From the NCBI RefSeq assembly GCF_035762905.1, contig NZ_DASUCC010000135.1, positions 1 through 64,000 of the forward strand: DNA of 64,000 nucleotides. Reading direction: 5' to 3'. This stretch comes from DASYTH01 sp035762905 (GTDB lineage Bacteria; Actinomycetota; Actinomycetes; Mycobacteriales; Pseudonocardiaceae). A model generated the notes under the pieces. That model had not been told where the DNA came from, made no database searches, and worked only from the letters and a program-made list of their open reading frames with translations. Positions 27,902-35,994 of this stretch are shown here, one piece after another. How positions within the stretch are numbered: the stretch's first letter is position 1; every line of letters begins with the position of its first letter. A program made the translations under genes and the position numbers.

Positions 27902-28828
27902 TTACCTGGCGCCGGTTGGCGCAGGTTCTACGGTAGTTGGCTCGGGTTGATCACGGTGGGCTGTGCGCCAGGTGTGTTCGTACTTGTCGGGTGAGCGCCA
28001 GTCGAGGTGTTTCTGGATGCGGTGTGGGTTGTACCAGCCGTCGATGTAACTGAAGATCGCGTTCTCGGCTTCGTCGCGGGTGCGCCAGGCGTGGCGGTAG
28101 ACCAGCTCGATCTTCAGGGTGGAGAAGAAGTTCTCCATCAACGCGTTGTCGTAGGAGTCGCCGACTGAGCCCATGGAGGGCAGGATTCCGTTGTCTGCCA
28201 GCCGTTGCGAGAACCGGAACGAGGTGTAGGTCCCAGCCGCGGTCGCTGTGGTGGATCAGCTGCCCGGCCCGCACATCGCGCGACCAGATGGCGTACTCCA
28301 GGGCACCGAGCACCAGGTCGGTGTCGCAGCGGTCGCTGGTCTTCCACCCGACGATCCGGTTGGAGAACGCGTCGCGCACCGCCGCCAGCCAGAACGCGCC
28401 CGCACCCGTCGGGATGCGAGTAGCGTCGGCCACCCAGAGCCGATCGGGCTGGTCCGCGGTGAACTGCCGGTTGACCCGATCCGGCGCCGGCGTGGCGGTC
28501 GGGTCCTGCCGGGTGGACGGGATCCGCCAGCGTTTGCGCAGGAACGCGCCCTGCAAGCCCTCCTCGTGCATCAGCCGTTCCACCCGCTTGCGTCCCACCC
28601 GCCGGCCCTGCCGAAGCAGGGTGGCGTGCACCCGCGGCGCTCCGTAGGTGCCGCCGCAGCGCTCGTGAAGGGCGCGGATCTCGGCGAGCAGTTGCTCGTC
28701 CTCGCCGCGGCGCCGGCCGGCTGGGCGGCCTGGGCCACCCAGCCGTAGTAGGTCGACGCCGCCACGCTGAGCACCCGGAGAACCGGCTCGACCCCGAAGC
28801 GGCCCCGCAGCTGGTCAACCAGCCTCAT
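27902..28828 (-). pseudogene. IS3-type orfB transposase, frameshifted
   Basis: Begins MRLVDQLRGRFGVEPVLRVL (28,828). It then changes frame near 28,700 and resumes as RVHATLLRQGRRVGRKRVERLM with the DDE core (LWVADATRIPTGAGAFWLAA; HHSDRG). A one-base insertion near 28,230 shifts it again before MGSVGDSYDNALMENFFSTL, which holds the catalytic Glu, and YIDGWYNPHRIQKHLDWRSP. The stop is at 27,902. The catalytic Asp, Asp and Glu are all visible, but in two frames, so the enzyme is not produced intact. Confidence 0.85.
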
Positions 28829-29130
28829 GACCGTCGCCGGGTCGGGTCGAGCTCCGACGCGAAAATAGGCACTCGCGCCTTCAGGATCTCGTTGGCCCGC
28901 TTGAGTTCGGCGTTCTCCTTACGCAGCCGCCGCAACTCCTCCAGCTCCGAAGTGGACGGACGGTCATCCCGCTCGCCGCGATCGGCCTCGTCCTGGCGGA
29001 TCCAGTTGCGCAACGCCTCCGGATGCACTCCCAACTGCTCGGCCAGCCGGCGGATCACCGGCTTGGGGTCCGACTCCCGCTACAGCCGTACAGCCCGCAA
29101 CTCGTCGGGGTACTTCTTCGGTGCGGCCAC
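28825..29130 (-). pseudogene. IS3-type orfA with nonsense codon
   Basis: GTG 29,130 with AGGAGAGGAG upstream reads VAAPKKYPDELRAVRL, then TAG (29,082-29,080), then RESDPKPVIRRLAEQLGVHP, the transposase HTH, and a leucine-zipper region ELRRLRKENAELKRANEILK. The 3' end overlaps orfB by four bases, as in active IS3 elements. The early TAG leaves only a restart at ATC/GTG codons, so the product is likely absent. Confidence 0.8.
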
Positions 29131-29198
29131 AAAGACTCCTCTCCTGGCCCATCAGACCATGATCGAAAGTCTCCGAGAAAGCGGGGGAAGCTCAAGGC

Positions 29199-29342
29199 GT
29201 GTGCGGTGAGATCCTGTGGTTCTGCCACCAAGCACCCACGGAGGCATACAACCAGCCGACCCGGGTATGGGGCTACGACGCCGATGGGCAGCCCGTCGAG
29301 CTGGTATGCGAGTGGCTCATCGCCGGACGCAGCCTTGTCTGA
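29199..29342 (+). CDS. hypothetical 47-residue frame, possibly a remnant
   Basis: GTG 29,199 to TGA 29,340-29,342, adjacent to the IS right end. Reads VCGEILWFCHQAPTEAYNQP and then TRVWGYDADGQPVELVCEW. Codon use is actinobacterial and the sequence looks like real protein, but there is no ribosome site and the IS end may have removed the start. I do not recognise it. Confidence 0.3.
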   Translation: MCGEILWFCHQAPTEAYNQPTRVWGYDADGQPVELVCEWLIAGRSLV

Positions 29343-30038
29343 CACACCGGGGGACATCCCGGTACCGGTGTCAGCTCCTCGGCTGCCGCCTCCAGCCGTG
29401 TGGCCAGGACCAGGAACTGCGGTAGCGCGGCGGCGTGGAACCCGAGCAGGTTCAACTCGCCCGGCCACCAGCCGTAACGCTCGTATTGCCCGTCGCGGCC
29501 ACCAGGTGCCGAGAAGCCGCTCCAAGCCACCGATGGCCTGCCCGAGAGCTTGGATGCCGGCCGCACTGAACCGGCCGCGGACCACGCGCTGGCGAAGGGC
29601 ATCGCAACTGGGTCCGTCAGCATCCATCGACGCAGGATGGCAGGCAGAGACCCAATTGGTCATCTCGGTATCCCCCTGAACGTCAACGAGGGCGATCGAA
29701 CAGTTCGACGTTGACAGTTCTTGAAGGGCTGCTGCGGCGCGCCGGGAGTCGCCGCGAGGACTCAACAGCAACCCCGACCGAGGCAGGGCCAGTTCATTAC
29801 CCCGAGTGAAGCCCGCTCAGCAGTGGGCGCGCGGTTCCTGAACATACCGAACGTTCCAAAGGTCGGCTTGGAGGAATGGTGCGCTGCGCTGTCGATCTCG
29901 CTTCAGGTCTTGGGTGCCGTGGCAGTGGTGTGGGTCGTGGGGCGAGGTTGAGGCAGATGTAGTCGGCGATGGTGCGCATGGTCTTGGCCGGGTGCGTGGG
30001 TCGTCGGTGTGGGCGAGGACATCGACGGCATGGGGGAC
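29343..30038. other. degenerate region without intact gene
   Basis: Minus-strand fragments such as YERYGWWPGELNLLGFHAAA with LPQFLVLATRLEAAAEELT (29,380-29,480) and MRTIADYICLNLAPRP (29,930-29,980) look like remains of real proteins split by frameshifts. No continuous gene, ribosome site or RNA was found. It is the downstream flank of the lanthipeptide synthetase and seems to be part of the decay zone. Confidence 0.4.
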
Positions 30039-32654
30039 TCAGAACGGGGCGGTCGCGCTGTCGCTGGGGGTGAGGTCACGGAAACGGGTGAGGAAGGCGA
30101 GTACGCCGGCGGCTCCGCTGGCCCACGACATGCTGCCCGGCCGGCCCAGGTTCCGGGCCGGTGGGGTCGGGGGTGCGTCGGCGTGGAGGAGCAACATCTG
30201 CGTAGTGGCGGATTCGGCGGCGGCGAGGAACCGGTCGTCGTGTGGGACGAGGTCGCAGAACAGCTCGCCGATGCCCGCCACGCCACAGCACTGACCGGGC
30301 GTGGTGAGGTAGGGCAGCCACCGCAGGCAGCCGTCTCCACAGGCCACGGCCAGGTCGATCAGCGACCTGTCGCCCAGTTGTCGGCCCGCGGCGAGCATCA
30401 CCCGACCCATTCCGGCCATACCGCGGCACCATGACGTGCACAGCGGGACGGCGTTCGGTTTTCCTGACGCCTCGACGATATGCGTCACCCCGTCAGTGAG
30501 CGTCGCCAACCGGGTCGTGAGCAGCCGCCGCGAATCGTCGGACGGAGCCAGGCGGCACAGCTGCCGGAAGAACTCAACCACTCCGGCCTGGCCGTGGGCG
30601 ACGCCGATGGTGGTGTCGAGCCCAGGGATCGGCACGTCCTCCGTCGGAAAGAACGAGACCGCGTCGTCGTGCGTGTCGAGCAACTCGAGGCACTGCCGGA
30701 CCTTCTCATCGTGCTCCGGACGCGGATCCAGCTCGTTCAACAGCAGGTGACCCAGCCCGACACCGGCGGCGCCGACGATGATGTCGTCGCCTTCCGGTGT
30801 CTCCTCGGGTTCTCCGAACAGCAACTCCGCCGGCAGGGGCGTCGCTTCCACGCTCGCGGCGATGGCACGTCGTAGGAAGAGCTCCACACCGGTGCTGCCG
30901 ACATACAGCGCCGGCCGCATCTTCACCTGCCGAGCGGTGCGCGAGGTGAACGAGGCGAGGCGTGCCACGGTGGTGGCCACGCCGGGGCGGTCGAGGTGCG
31001 GCAACAGCGACAGACCGATACCCGCGGCGCCGCGGTAGACGTTCGCGTCCGGCTCGCGTGACTCGTCGAGAACCTCGTTGGTGCGGGACACGAGTTCGGT
31101 GAGTACGCGGTCGACCAGTGTGCCGGTGTCCGGTCCGTGGCGGTGGACGGCAGGGCTATGGCGCCGCAGCCGTCGGGGATCAGCGGGGACGCGCCCGTCG
31201 GCAAGAGCGGTGAACGCGGTCACCATCGTGTCGGGGTGGCCGGAAAGCAGGTCGGCCACCAGAGCCATCACCGGTGGCAACTGGTCCCGGTAAATCTGGT
31301 CGATCATCCGCAGCGCCATCACCCGCGAGGCGTCCGGATCGTCGTCGACGACGATCGGCTCGGCACCGGTCGCGGCGGCGAAAAGTGTCATACCGAGCGC
31401 ATGGAAGTCATCACCTGGCTCGGCGGGCTCCTCGTTAGTCTGCCGCTCCGTGGCATACCCCTTGGTACCGCCCCGGATCACCACATCGTGGTGGTTGCAG
31501 TGGCCGAAGTCGATGTAGGTGACCTCGTCGCCGGTCATGCTGACGACGATGTTCTTGGGGCTCAAGTCACGTACCAGGTACCCACGGGCGTGTATCTCCC
31601 GCAGCGTCCGGGCGAGCGGGTGAGCGAGCGCGTCGAGGCTACGGGAATCGGCGAGTGCGGGAGGGTAGGTACTTGGGTCCGGGTTCTCCAGGGGTACGTA
31701 GCGCCCCTTACGCGCGACGTTCTCCGACAGGTTGAACTTCCCGTTGAAGGAGGTGACGAGGTACTCGTCGGTACCGTGCCGGAAGTGGTCACGGAACCGC
31801 GCCACCCGAGGGACGTCGTGCAGCGCGCTCAGGACGAAGCGTTCGTTGCGCAGCCGGATTCGCGCGTCATCGCCGTAGGGTGACTCCGCGACGTACGCCC
31901 GCGCCTCCTTCACCACGACGGTCTCGTCGGTACGGACATCGGTTGCGGCGTATACGTTGCCCCGCCCCGACGCCAGCAACCCGTTGAACAGCTCATAGTG
32001 GTTCCCGAGCAGGGTCGGCTGATCCGTTTCGACGGCCGGGGCATCGGCACCGTTCGTGGCCGGTCGGAACGGGTCGTCGGCCCAGGGTGGCTGCTGGTAG
32101 GTGGTCGTGGCCAGACCCTCGAAAGTGTCGCCGCTGGGACCGACCATGACCGTTTTCAGGTCCCCGGCGGTACTCGCCACGACCGTACTTCGGAACGGTC
32201 CGTACCGGTAATACACCGGAGCATCCGGCGCCACCTGGCGATCGCTCAGCACTCGCGGCCCCAACCGGCCGCGGAGCAGCTCCGCGAGCCTGGCGCCGAG
32301 CTGTGTCACCCGGTCCTGGTCCGGGTAGACCGTGACCGCCTTGCCGACGCTTGGCGGCGATGATCCGCCGTCATTGAGCTCGCTGAGCACTCTCATCGAG
32401 CGGGCCAGCTTGAAGGTGCAACCCTCAGTGAGCAGGAACGGCACCAGCACAGTCACGAGGTCGAAGTAGTCCGCGAGTCGTGACGAGATATGGAACTTCC
32501 AGCCATGCTCCGGCAAAGAGTCGAGAGGATTCGTCACGTGGATCCAGGTCGCGTTGTGTCGGATCTGGTTTCGGCCGTCGGCCGAAACCAGATCCGACAC
32601 AGTGGCCGCGATGCTAGGAACCGGCGTCTTGACATTACCCGCTGTCATTCCCAT
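30039..32654 (-). CDS. three-domain lanthionine synthetase (LanL-like, class III/IV family)
   Basis: 871 aa from ATG 32,654 (GAAGG just upstream). The N-terminal lyase domain (about 35-155) has HGWKFHISS, FKLARSMRVLSELN, GKAVTVYP, LSDRQ and YYRYGPF; a QPPWADDPF linker follows. The Ser/Thr kinase domain (about 220-480) has Lys249 (VVVKEARAY), Asp363/Asn368 (VRDLSPKNI) and Asp382 (IDFGHC). The LanC-like cyclase domain (about 510-865) holds candidate zinc ligands Cys743 (SWCRGMAG) and Cys789-Cys790 (QCCGVAG). Ligand retention points to class IV (LanL) rather than class III (LanKC) cyclases, though CC in place of the common CH is less usual. It would phosphorylate and eliminate Ser/Thr of a precursor and join Cys to them. 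The precursor candidate lies 50 bases upstream. A strong hairpin (32,555-32,601) covers codons 18-33. Confidence 0.88.
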   Translation of the reverse strand: MGMTAGNVKTPVPSIAATVSDLVSADGRNQIRHNATWIHVTNPLDSLPEHGWKFHISSRLADYFDLVTVLVPFLLTEGCTFKLARSMRVLSELNDGGSSPPSVGKAVTVYPDQDRVTQLGARLAELLRGRLGPRVLSDRQVAPDAPVYYRYGPFRSTVVASTAGDLKTVMVGPSGDTFEGLATTTYQQPPWADDPFRPATNGADAPAVETDQPTLLGNHYELFNGLLASGRGNVYAATDVRTDETVVVKEARAYVAESPYGDDARIRLRNERFVLSALHDVPRVARFRDHFRHGTDEYLVTSFNGKFNLSENVARKGRYVPLENPDPSTYPPALADSRSLDALAHPLARTLREIHARGYLVRDLSPKNIVVSMTGDEVTYIDFGHCNHHDVVIRGGTKGYATERQTNEEPAEPGDDFHALGMTLFAAATGAEPIVVDDDPDASRVMALRMIDQIYRDQLPPVMALVADLLSGHPDTMVTAFTALADGRVPADPRRLRRHSPAVHRHGPDTGTLVDRVLTELVSRTNEVLDESREPDANVYRGAAGIGLSLLPHLDRPGVATTVARLASFTSRTARQVKMRPALYVGSTGVELFLRRAIAASVEATPLPAELLFGEPEETPEGDDIIVGAAGVGLGHLLLNELDPRPEHDEKVRQCLELLDTHDDAVSFFPTEDVPIPGLDTTIGVAHGQAGVVEFFRQLCRLAPSDDSRRLLTTRLATLTDGVTHIVEASGKPNAVPLCTSWCRGMAGMGRVMLAAGRQLGDRSLIDLAVACGDGCLRWLPYLTTPGQCCGVAGIGELFCDLVPHDDRFLAAAESATTQMLLLHADAPPTPPARNLGRPGSMSWASGAAGVLAFLTRFRDLTPSDSATAPF
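32555..32601. repeat. perfect 22-bp inverted repeat inside the synthetase 5' coding region
   Basis: Left arm 32,555-32,576, loop GTC, right arm 32,580-32,601, no mismatch. In the minus-strand transcript it would fold into an extremely stable stem about 50-100 bases after the synthetase start codon and 104-150 bases after the precursor stop codon. It could act as an attenuator lowering synthetase expression relative to precursor, or mark a later true start for the synthetase (for example GTG 32,537). Confidence 0.75.
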
Positions 32655-32704
32655 TGCACCTTCATGGAAGCCGTATCCATCGCCACCGAGGCCGGTTCAC
32701 CTGA

Positions 32705-32881
32705 TCAGATCTCGTCGTCGGCCGCGGGAATGGCGGACCGTCCGGTCGTGTTGCACGCCAAATCGCAGGTTTGATGGCAGGCGGCGATTTCGTGCAGGTT
32801 GATACCTTCCAAAAACTCGACGTTGACGCCGCTAGGCGCGGCGCCGGCGTCGCGGGGAGCCAACTCAAGCAGTGCCGTCAT
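32705..32881 (-). CDS. candidate lanthipeptide precursor, 58 aa
   Basis: ATG 32,881 is preceded by AAAGGA with a 5-base spacer; the stop TGA is at 32,707-32,705, 50 bases before the synthetase start. The peptide begins MTALLELAPRDAGAAPSGVN, continues VEFLEGINLHEIAACHQTCD, and ends LACNTTGRSAIPAADDEI. The N-terminal part is leader-like, with the LLEL helix and acidic residues. The C-terminal part carries three evenly spaced cysteines (35, 39, 43) and Thr38, Thr45, Thr46 and Ser49 as possible dehydration sites. Position (same strand, immediately before a LanL-like enzyme), size and composition make it the likely substrate. The leader/core border cannot be fixed by eye; the AA pair at 33-34 before Cys35 is one option. 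The acidic C-terminus is atypical. Confidence 0.65.
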   Translation of the reverse strand: MTALLELAPRDAGAAPSGVNVEFLEGINLHEIAACHQTCDLACNTTGRSAIPAADDEI

Positions 32882-33005
32882 GGCGATCCTTTCTATCGGA
32901 ACTGAATAATTTCCGCCGCTCGGAAACCCCCAGGGCTCCGACCGATCATCACTGTGGCATCAGGCTGACGAATACTCTAAGGGCTTCTCCTCTCCTCGCC
33001 CGAGG

Positions 33006-33740
33006 CTAAGCGGCTCGATAGACTGAAATGGCGCTGGTGGATTCCTTGCTTAATGGCTGTCGAGTCCAATCGGCGTAACGCTCGGCGAGGTCGAAACCGC
33101 AGTCGGCGAACATCGCGTCGAGATCGTCGAGTTCCCAGAAATGGAACTCGCCTGGTATCAACTGGGTGCCCGAGTTGGTGATTCGTACGTCCTGAACCTC
33201 AACCAGGCGCTTTTCGGGTGACACTCGGGTAATCTGCAGCTCCACGAACCCGGCGTCCATGCGCAGTGGTTGGATTCTGAAGCAGGGTGAAGTGAAGAAG
33301 TCTGCCGTTGGTACGGCCGCCTGGACGATGAATGGGGCGCCGGGAACCACGCATTGCCGGACATGCGTCACCGCGCGCCGTTGGGCGGCGTGGTCGCCGA
33401 GCATAGGTAGGGTGTTGAGGACGCAGTAAGCGCCCGTCAGCGAGATATCGGGTAGTGACTTCGTCACGTCGCAGACCATGCGGTCGACCGAGGAGTCCGC
33501 GCGTTCTGCCAGAATTTCGAGCATAGCGGACGACACATCGATGCCAAGCACGCGTGCCGACGTCGCGGCGGCGAGGGGCACGGCGATCCGACCAGTGCCA
33601 ACACCGATTTCGGCCACCAAGCCATCTGGCAGACGTTCGGCCAGGAATTTTACCTCGTCCGCCGTGTCGAAATCTCCAATACGGGAGTCGTACCACGGGG
33701 CAATGCCCTCGCCCCACATCTCGCTGGAGAATTCCTGCAT
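33006..33740 (-). CDS. class I SAM-dependent methyltransferase, probable tailoring enzyme of the lanthipeptide locus
   Basis: 244 aa starting MQEFSSEMWGEGIAPWYDSR at ATG 33,740. Motif I is VAEIGVGTGRIAVPLAA (about 42-58). The acidic residue binding the ribose is in LGIDVSSAML, and the motif II region is MVCDVTKSLPDISLTG. The C-terminal half (GEFHFWELDDLDAMFADCGF) is typical of the methyltransf_25 group acting on small molecules or peptides. It precedes the candidate precursor by 124 bases on the same strand, so it probably belongs to the same transcript. Substrate unknown; N- or side-chain methylation of the modified peptide is an inference from context. Confidence 0.8.
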   Translation of the reverse strand: MQEFSSEMWGEGIAPWYDSRIGDFDTADEVKFLAERLPDGLVAEIGVGTGRIAVPLAAATSARVLGIDVSSAMLEILAERADSSVDRMVCDVTKSLPDISLTGAYCVLNTLPMLGDHAAQRRAVTHVRQCVVPGAPFIVQAAVPTADFFTSPCFRIQPLRMDAGFVELQITRVSPEKRLVEVQDVRITNSGTQLIPGEFHFWELDDLDAMFADCGFDLAERYADWTRQPLSKESTSAISVYRAA

Positions 33741-34513
33741 GTGCCGACCTTCTCCGCCTAGCTGGGATCGTTCGAGACGGACCGTTTCTGCCGGACGCTT
33801 GCCTGGTCACGCCCATCGCCGGAAGATCACCGTTGCCAGCGTGGTCGACGAACGACGCCCCCAGGTGCCGACGTAACCAGGAAGTCCCGACCGCCACGAC
33901 GCACCGCTCTCGCCAGGCAAACCGGAAAACCCCCATAACCGCATGATGCCCAATGCGAGCCGCGGTGGCAAGACTTCCGGGATGATCGGTGATGCGCCGG
34001 GACACGGCGAGGCGCATGAGAACGATCACCGCCGCGGTTCTGTACCGACGACGCCGCAGTCACGATCACGCACGCCGAAGATCCACATTGTTCCACAGCG
34101 ACTGCCATTCACCGACACGCAGGCGGACGCCGTGATCGACGTCCTGTCCGCACCGTGCTCACCACGTCATGCGACGGTCGGACACTCCCGAGCACCCGGC
34201 CCGGCAACCTCACCTGAGGTCGTCAGCCGGGTGCGCCCAACCTCCCGAACTGAGCGGCGGTGCCGGCGGGGATCTCGATGATGGTGGACTCGTGCAGCTC
34301 ACGGCGAGCGTGGAATTGTGCATGGGCCGACATGTGCTCACGACCAAGTCCCTTGTCGAATCTGCTGAGATGGTGTTGTTGTGTCCCCGGCGATGGCTTG
34401 GCCTGGAGCGGCCTGACACCTGAACTCGACGCTGCTCGCGCTGCACGGCGCTGGCATACGAATGGATGGTGACGCTTTAGTATCAGATTCAAACGGGGAG
34501 TAAAGGTCATGAT
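33741..34513. other. intergenic region without recognisable gene
   Basis: About 770 bases between the methyltransferase and an integrase remnant. Only short overlapping frames without motifs or ribosome sites are present on either strand. It should contain the promoter of the methyltransferase/lanthipeptide unit, but I see no convincing hexamers. Confidence 0.45.
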
Positions 34514-35153
34514 GTGATCTCGTGCGCGGTTGGAGATCTCTGGGCCGCTGATGCCGTACCCGGCAGGTTCATCGAATGGTTGGGGCACAAGGGTTATGTG
34601 CCGACGACGGTGCGGACACATCAGCGACGCGTGATCCACCTGAGCCGGTGGATGCAGATCACAGGAATCGACACCGCCGAGTTCGGTCCGGCAACCGTGG
34701 ACGCGTCCATCTCGGCCAGAGCACGGCTGGGCGGTTCGCGGATTGGAAGGCCGGATCGGTGGGCGGCGCTGCTCCAGTATTTGCGGTCGATCGGTGTGAT
34801 GTTGGCCGACCCGCCGGCCCCGGTGGTGACCGCCGCTGACGCGCTGCTGACCCGGTACGCCGAGTACGAGGCGACCGAGCGGGGCCTCGTTACTCGGTCG
34901 ATCGAGCGGAATGTCCGCGCGCTCCGACCATTTGTGGAATGCCGGATGCGTGATGGCCAGCGCGGGCTGGAGCTGCCGACCGCCGCCGAGGTGACCGCGT
35001 TTGTGGTCGAGGAGGCGCGCAGGGTTGCCGGCCCCCGGCGCATCTGGGGCCTGCGCTGTGGTCTCTGTTGCGGTGTCGCAGCGCTGCGGTTCGAGGACAT
35101 CGATTGGCGCCGCGGTGACTGGTCGTCACGGGTAAGGGTTGGCGTTGTGAGTA
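34514..35153 (+). pseudogene. truncated tyrosine recombinase (integrase) remnant
   Basis: GTG 34,514 with AAAGG upstream. Residues 20-190 look like the N-terminal SAM-like domain of XerC/D-type recombinases: RFIEWLGHKGYVPTTVRTHQ, RYAEYEATERGLVTRSIERN and LPTAAEVTAFVVEEARR. A deletion then joins this to the catalytic-domain sentence VAALRFEDIDWRRGD, and a frameshift follows (VVTGKGWRCE then stop at about 35,153). The R/H/R/Y catalytic set is missing. The nominal frame runs on to 35,932, but that part is the antisense of the TetR gene and is not protein-like. Confidence 0.75.
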
Positions 35154-35191
35154 GCCCTGTGTCGAGCCGCGGCGCACCGGCTGCGCCTTGG

Positions 35192-35896
35192 CTAGCTCTG
35201 GGCGTCGGCGGTGCGGCGGAGGCGTTCGAGTCCGTCGAGGAGCAGGTCGAGGGTGAACTCGAACTCGACCTGGCTGTCGCACCATCCCAGTGTGGGATCG
35301 GCGCTGTCGTGCATCTCGGTGGCCATCATGGCCGCGAGGTGCGGCATCTGCTGGGCAAGCGCGACGAGTTCGGCCTCCGAGACGCTGTCGGCCGGCCCGC
35401 CGTCGGCCGGTGCCGGGCTGAAGATCTCCTGCACGAACCCGAGCGGCAGGCTGCCGAACGCGTGCAGCGAACGGTGCGCGAGCCGGTAGGAGAACCCGGC
35501 GCCGACCATGGTGCCCAGGATGCCTTCGTAGAGGGCGAACACGCCTGGCGGAATCGTCCGGCGCGTGCTGAGCAGCCCAGGCATCCACGGATGGCGCAGC
35601 ATGACCTGGCGCGCCGCGAGGAACTGCCGCCGGATCCGCGCGCGCCAGTCGTCGTCGCCGTTCGTCGGGAGGCGGGCGGTCGCGGCGTCGATCTCGGCGA
35701 GCACCGTCTCGACGACGCCGTCGAGCAGGGCTTCCTTGGCGGGCAGGTGGTAGTAGAGCGACATCGCCTCGACCCCGAGGTTGGCCGCGAGGCGGCGCAT
35801 CGTGAGCGCCTGGATCCCGTCGGAGTCGGCCAGGGCGACGGCCGCCGCCAACACGCGCTCGCGGCTGAGCGGCGTTCGGGATGCCTTGGCTGTCAC
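35192..35896 (-). CDS. TetR/AcrR-family repressor
   Basis: 234 aa from GTG 35,896, chosen because GAGGAG lies just before it; the frame is open for four more codons. Residues 10-55 hold the TetR HTH (RERVLAAAVALADSDGIQAL and LAANLGVEAMSLYYHLPAKE). The C-terminal ligand domain matches the TetR_C group of the tetracycline-repressor type (GILGTMVGAGFSYRLAHRSL). It is divergent from the membrane protein at 35,995. The 98-base gap contains an array of inverted CGTAAG/CTTACG half-sites, so it very likely represses itself and that gene. The inducer is unknown. Confidence 0.9.
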   Translation of the reverse strand: MTAKASRTPLSRERVLAAAVALADSDGIQALTMRRLAANLGVEAMSLYYHLPAKEALLDGVVETVLAEIDAATARLPTNGDDDWRARIRRQFLAARQVMLRHPWMPGLLSTRRTIPPGVFALYEGILGTMVGAGFSYRLAHRSLHAFGSLPLGFVQEIFSPAPADGGPADSVSEAELVALAQQMPHLAAMMATEMHDSADPTLGWCDSQVEFEFTLDLLLDGLERLRRTADAQS

Positions 35897-35927
35897 GGGT
35901 CTCCTCACTCTTGCCAGTACCGCACAT

Positions 35928-35967
35928 CGTAAGTAATCTTACGGCGTAAGGTGCCTTACGGCGTAAG
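35928..35967. promoter_or_regulatory. operator array for the TetR repressor
   Basis: Five 6-base half-sites in alternating orientation: CGTAAG (35,928), CTTACG (35,938), CGTAAG (35,945), CTTACG (35,955), CGTAAG (35,962). Two identical 13-bp palindromes CTTACGGCGTAAG (35,938-35,950 and 35,955-35,967) have centres 17 bp apart. They lie between the divergent starts of the repressor and the membrane protein. Confidence 0.8.
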
Positions 35968-35994
35968 GCCGTTCCGGCCCTCGAAGGAGCCACG

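Larger units (their letters stand above)
27874..29194 (-). mobile_element. second IS3-type insertion sequence, degenerate
   Basis: Ends at 27,874 and 29,194 start TGAGCTTCCCC on each strand and remain similar for about 25 bases (one indel), matching the TGAgcYTCCCCC ends of the first IS in style. Between them lie orfB and orfA on the minus strand, with a stop codon in orfA and at least two frameshifts in orfB. The flanking bases do not give a clear 3-bp duplication, so the element is older or has suffered a deletion at one side. Confidence 0.75.

Noticed and set aside
30039..32654. Interpretation of the synthetase as a plain eukaryote-like Ser/Thr kinase
   Set aside because: The N-terminal lyase motifs and the C-terminal LanC-like domain on both sides of the kinase identify a lanthionine synthetase.
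35153..35932. C-terminal half of the plus-strand frame beginning at 34,514
   Set aside because: It is the exact antisense of the TetR gene; only the N-terminal integrase part is protein-like.
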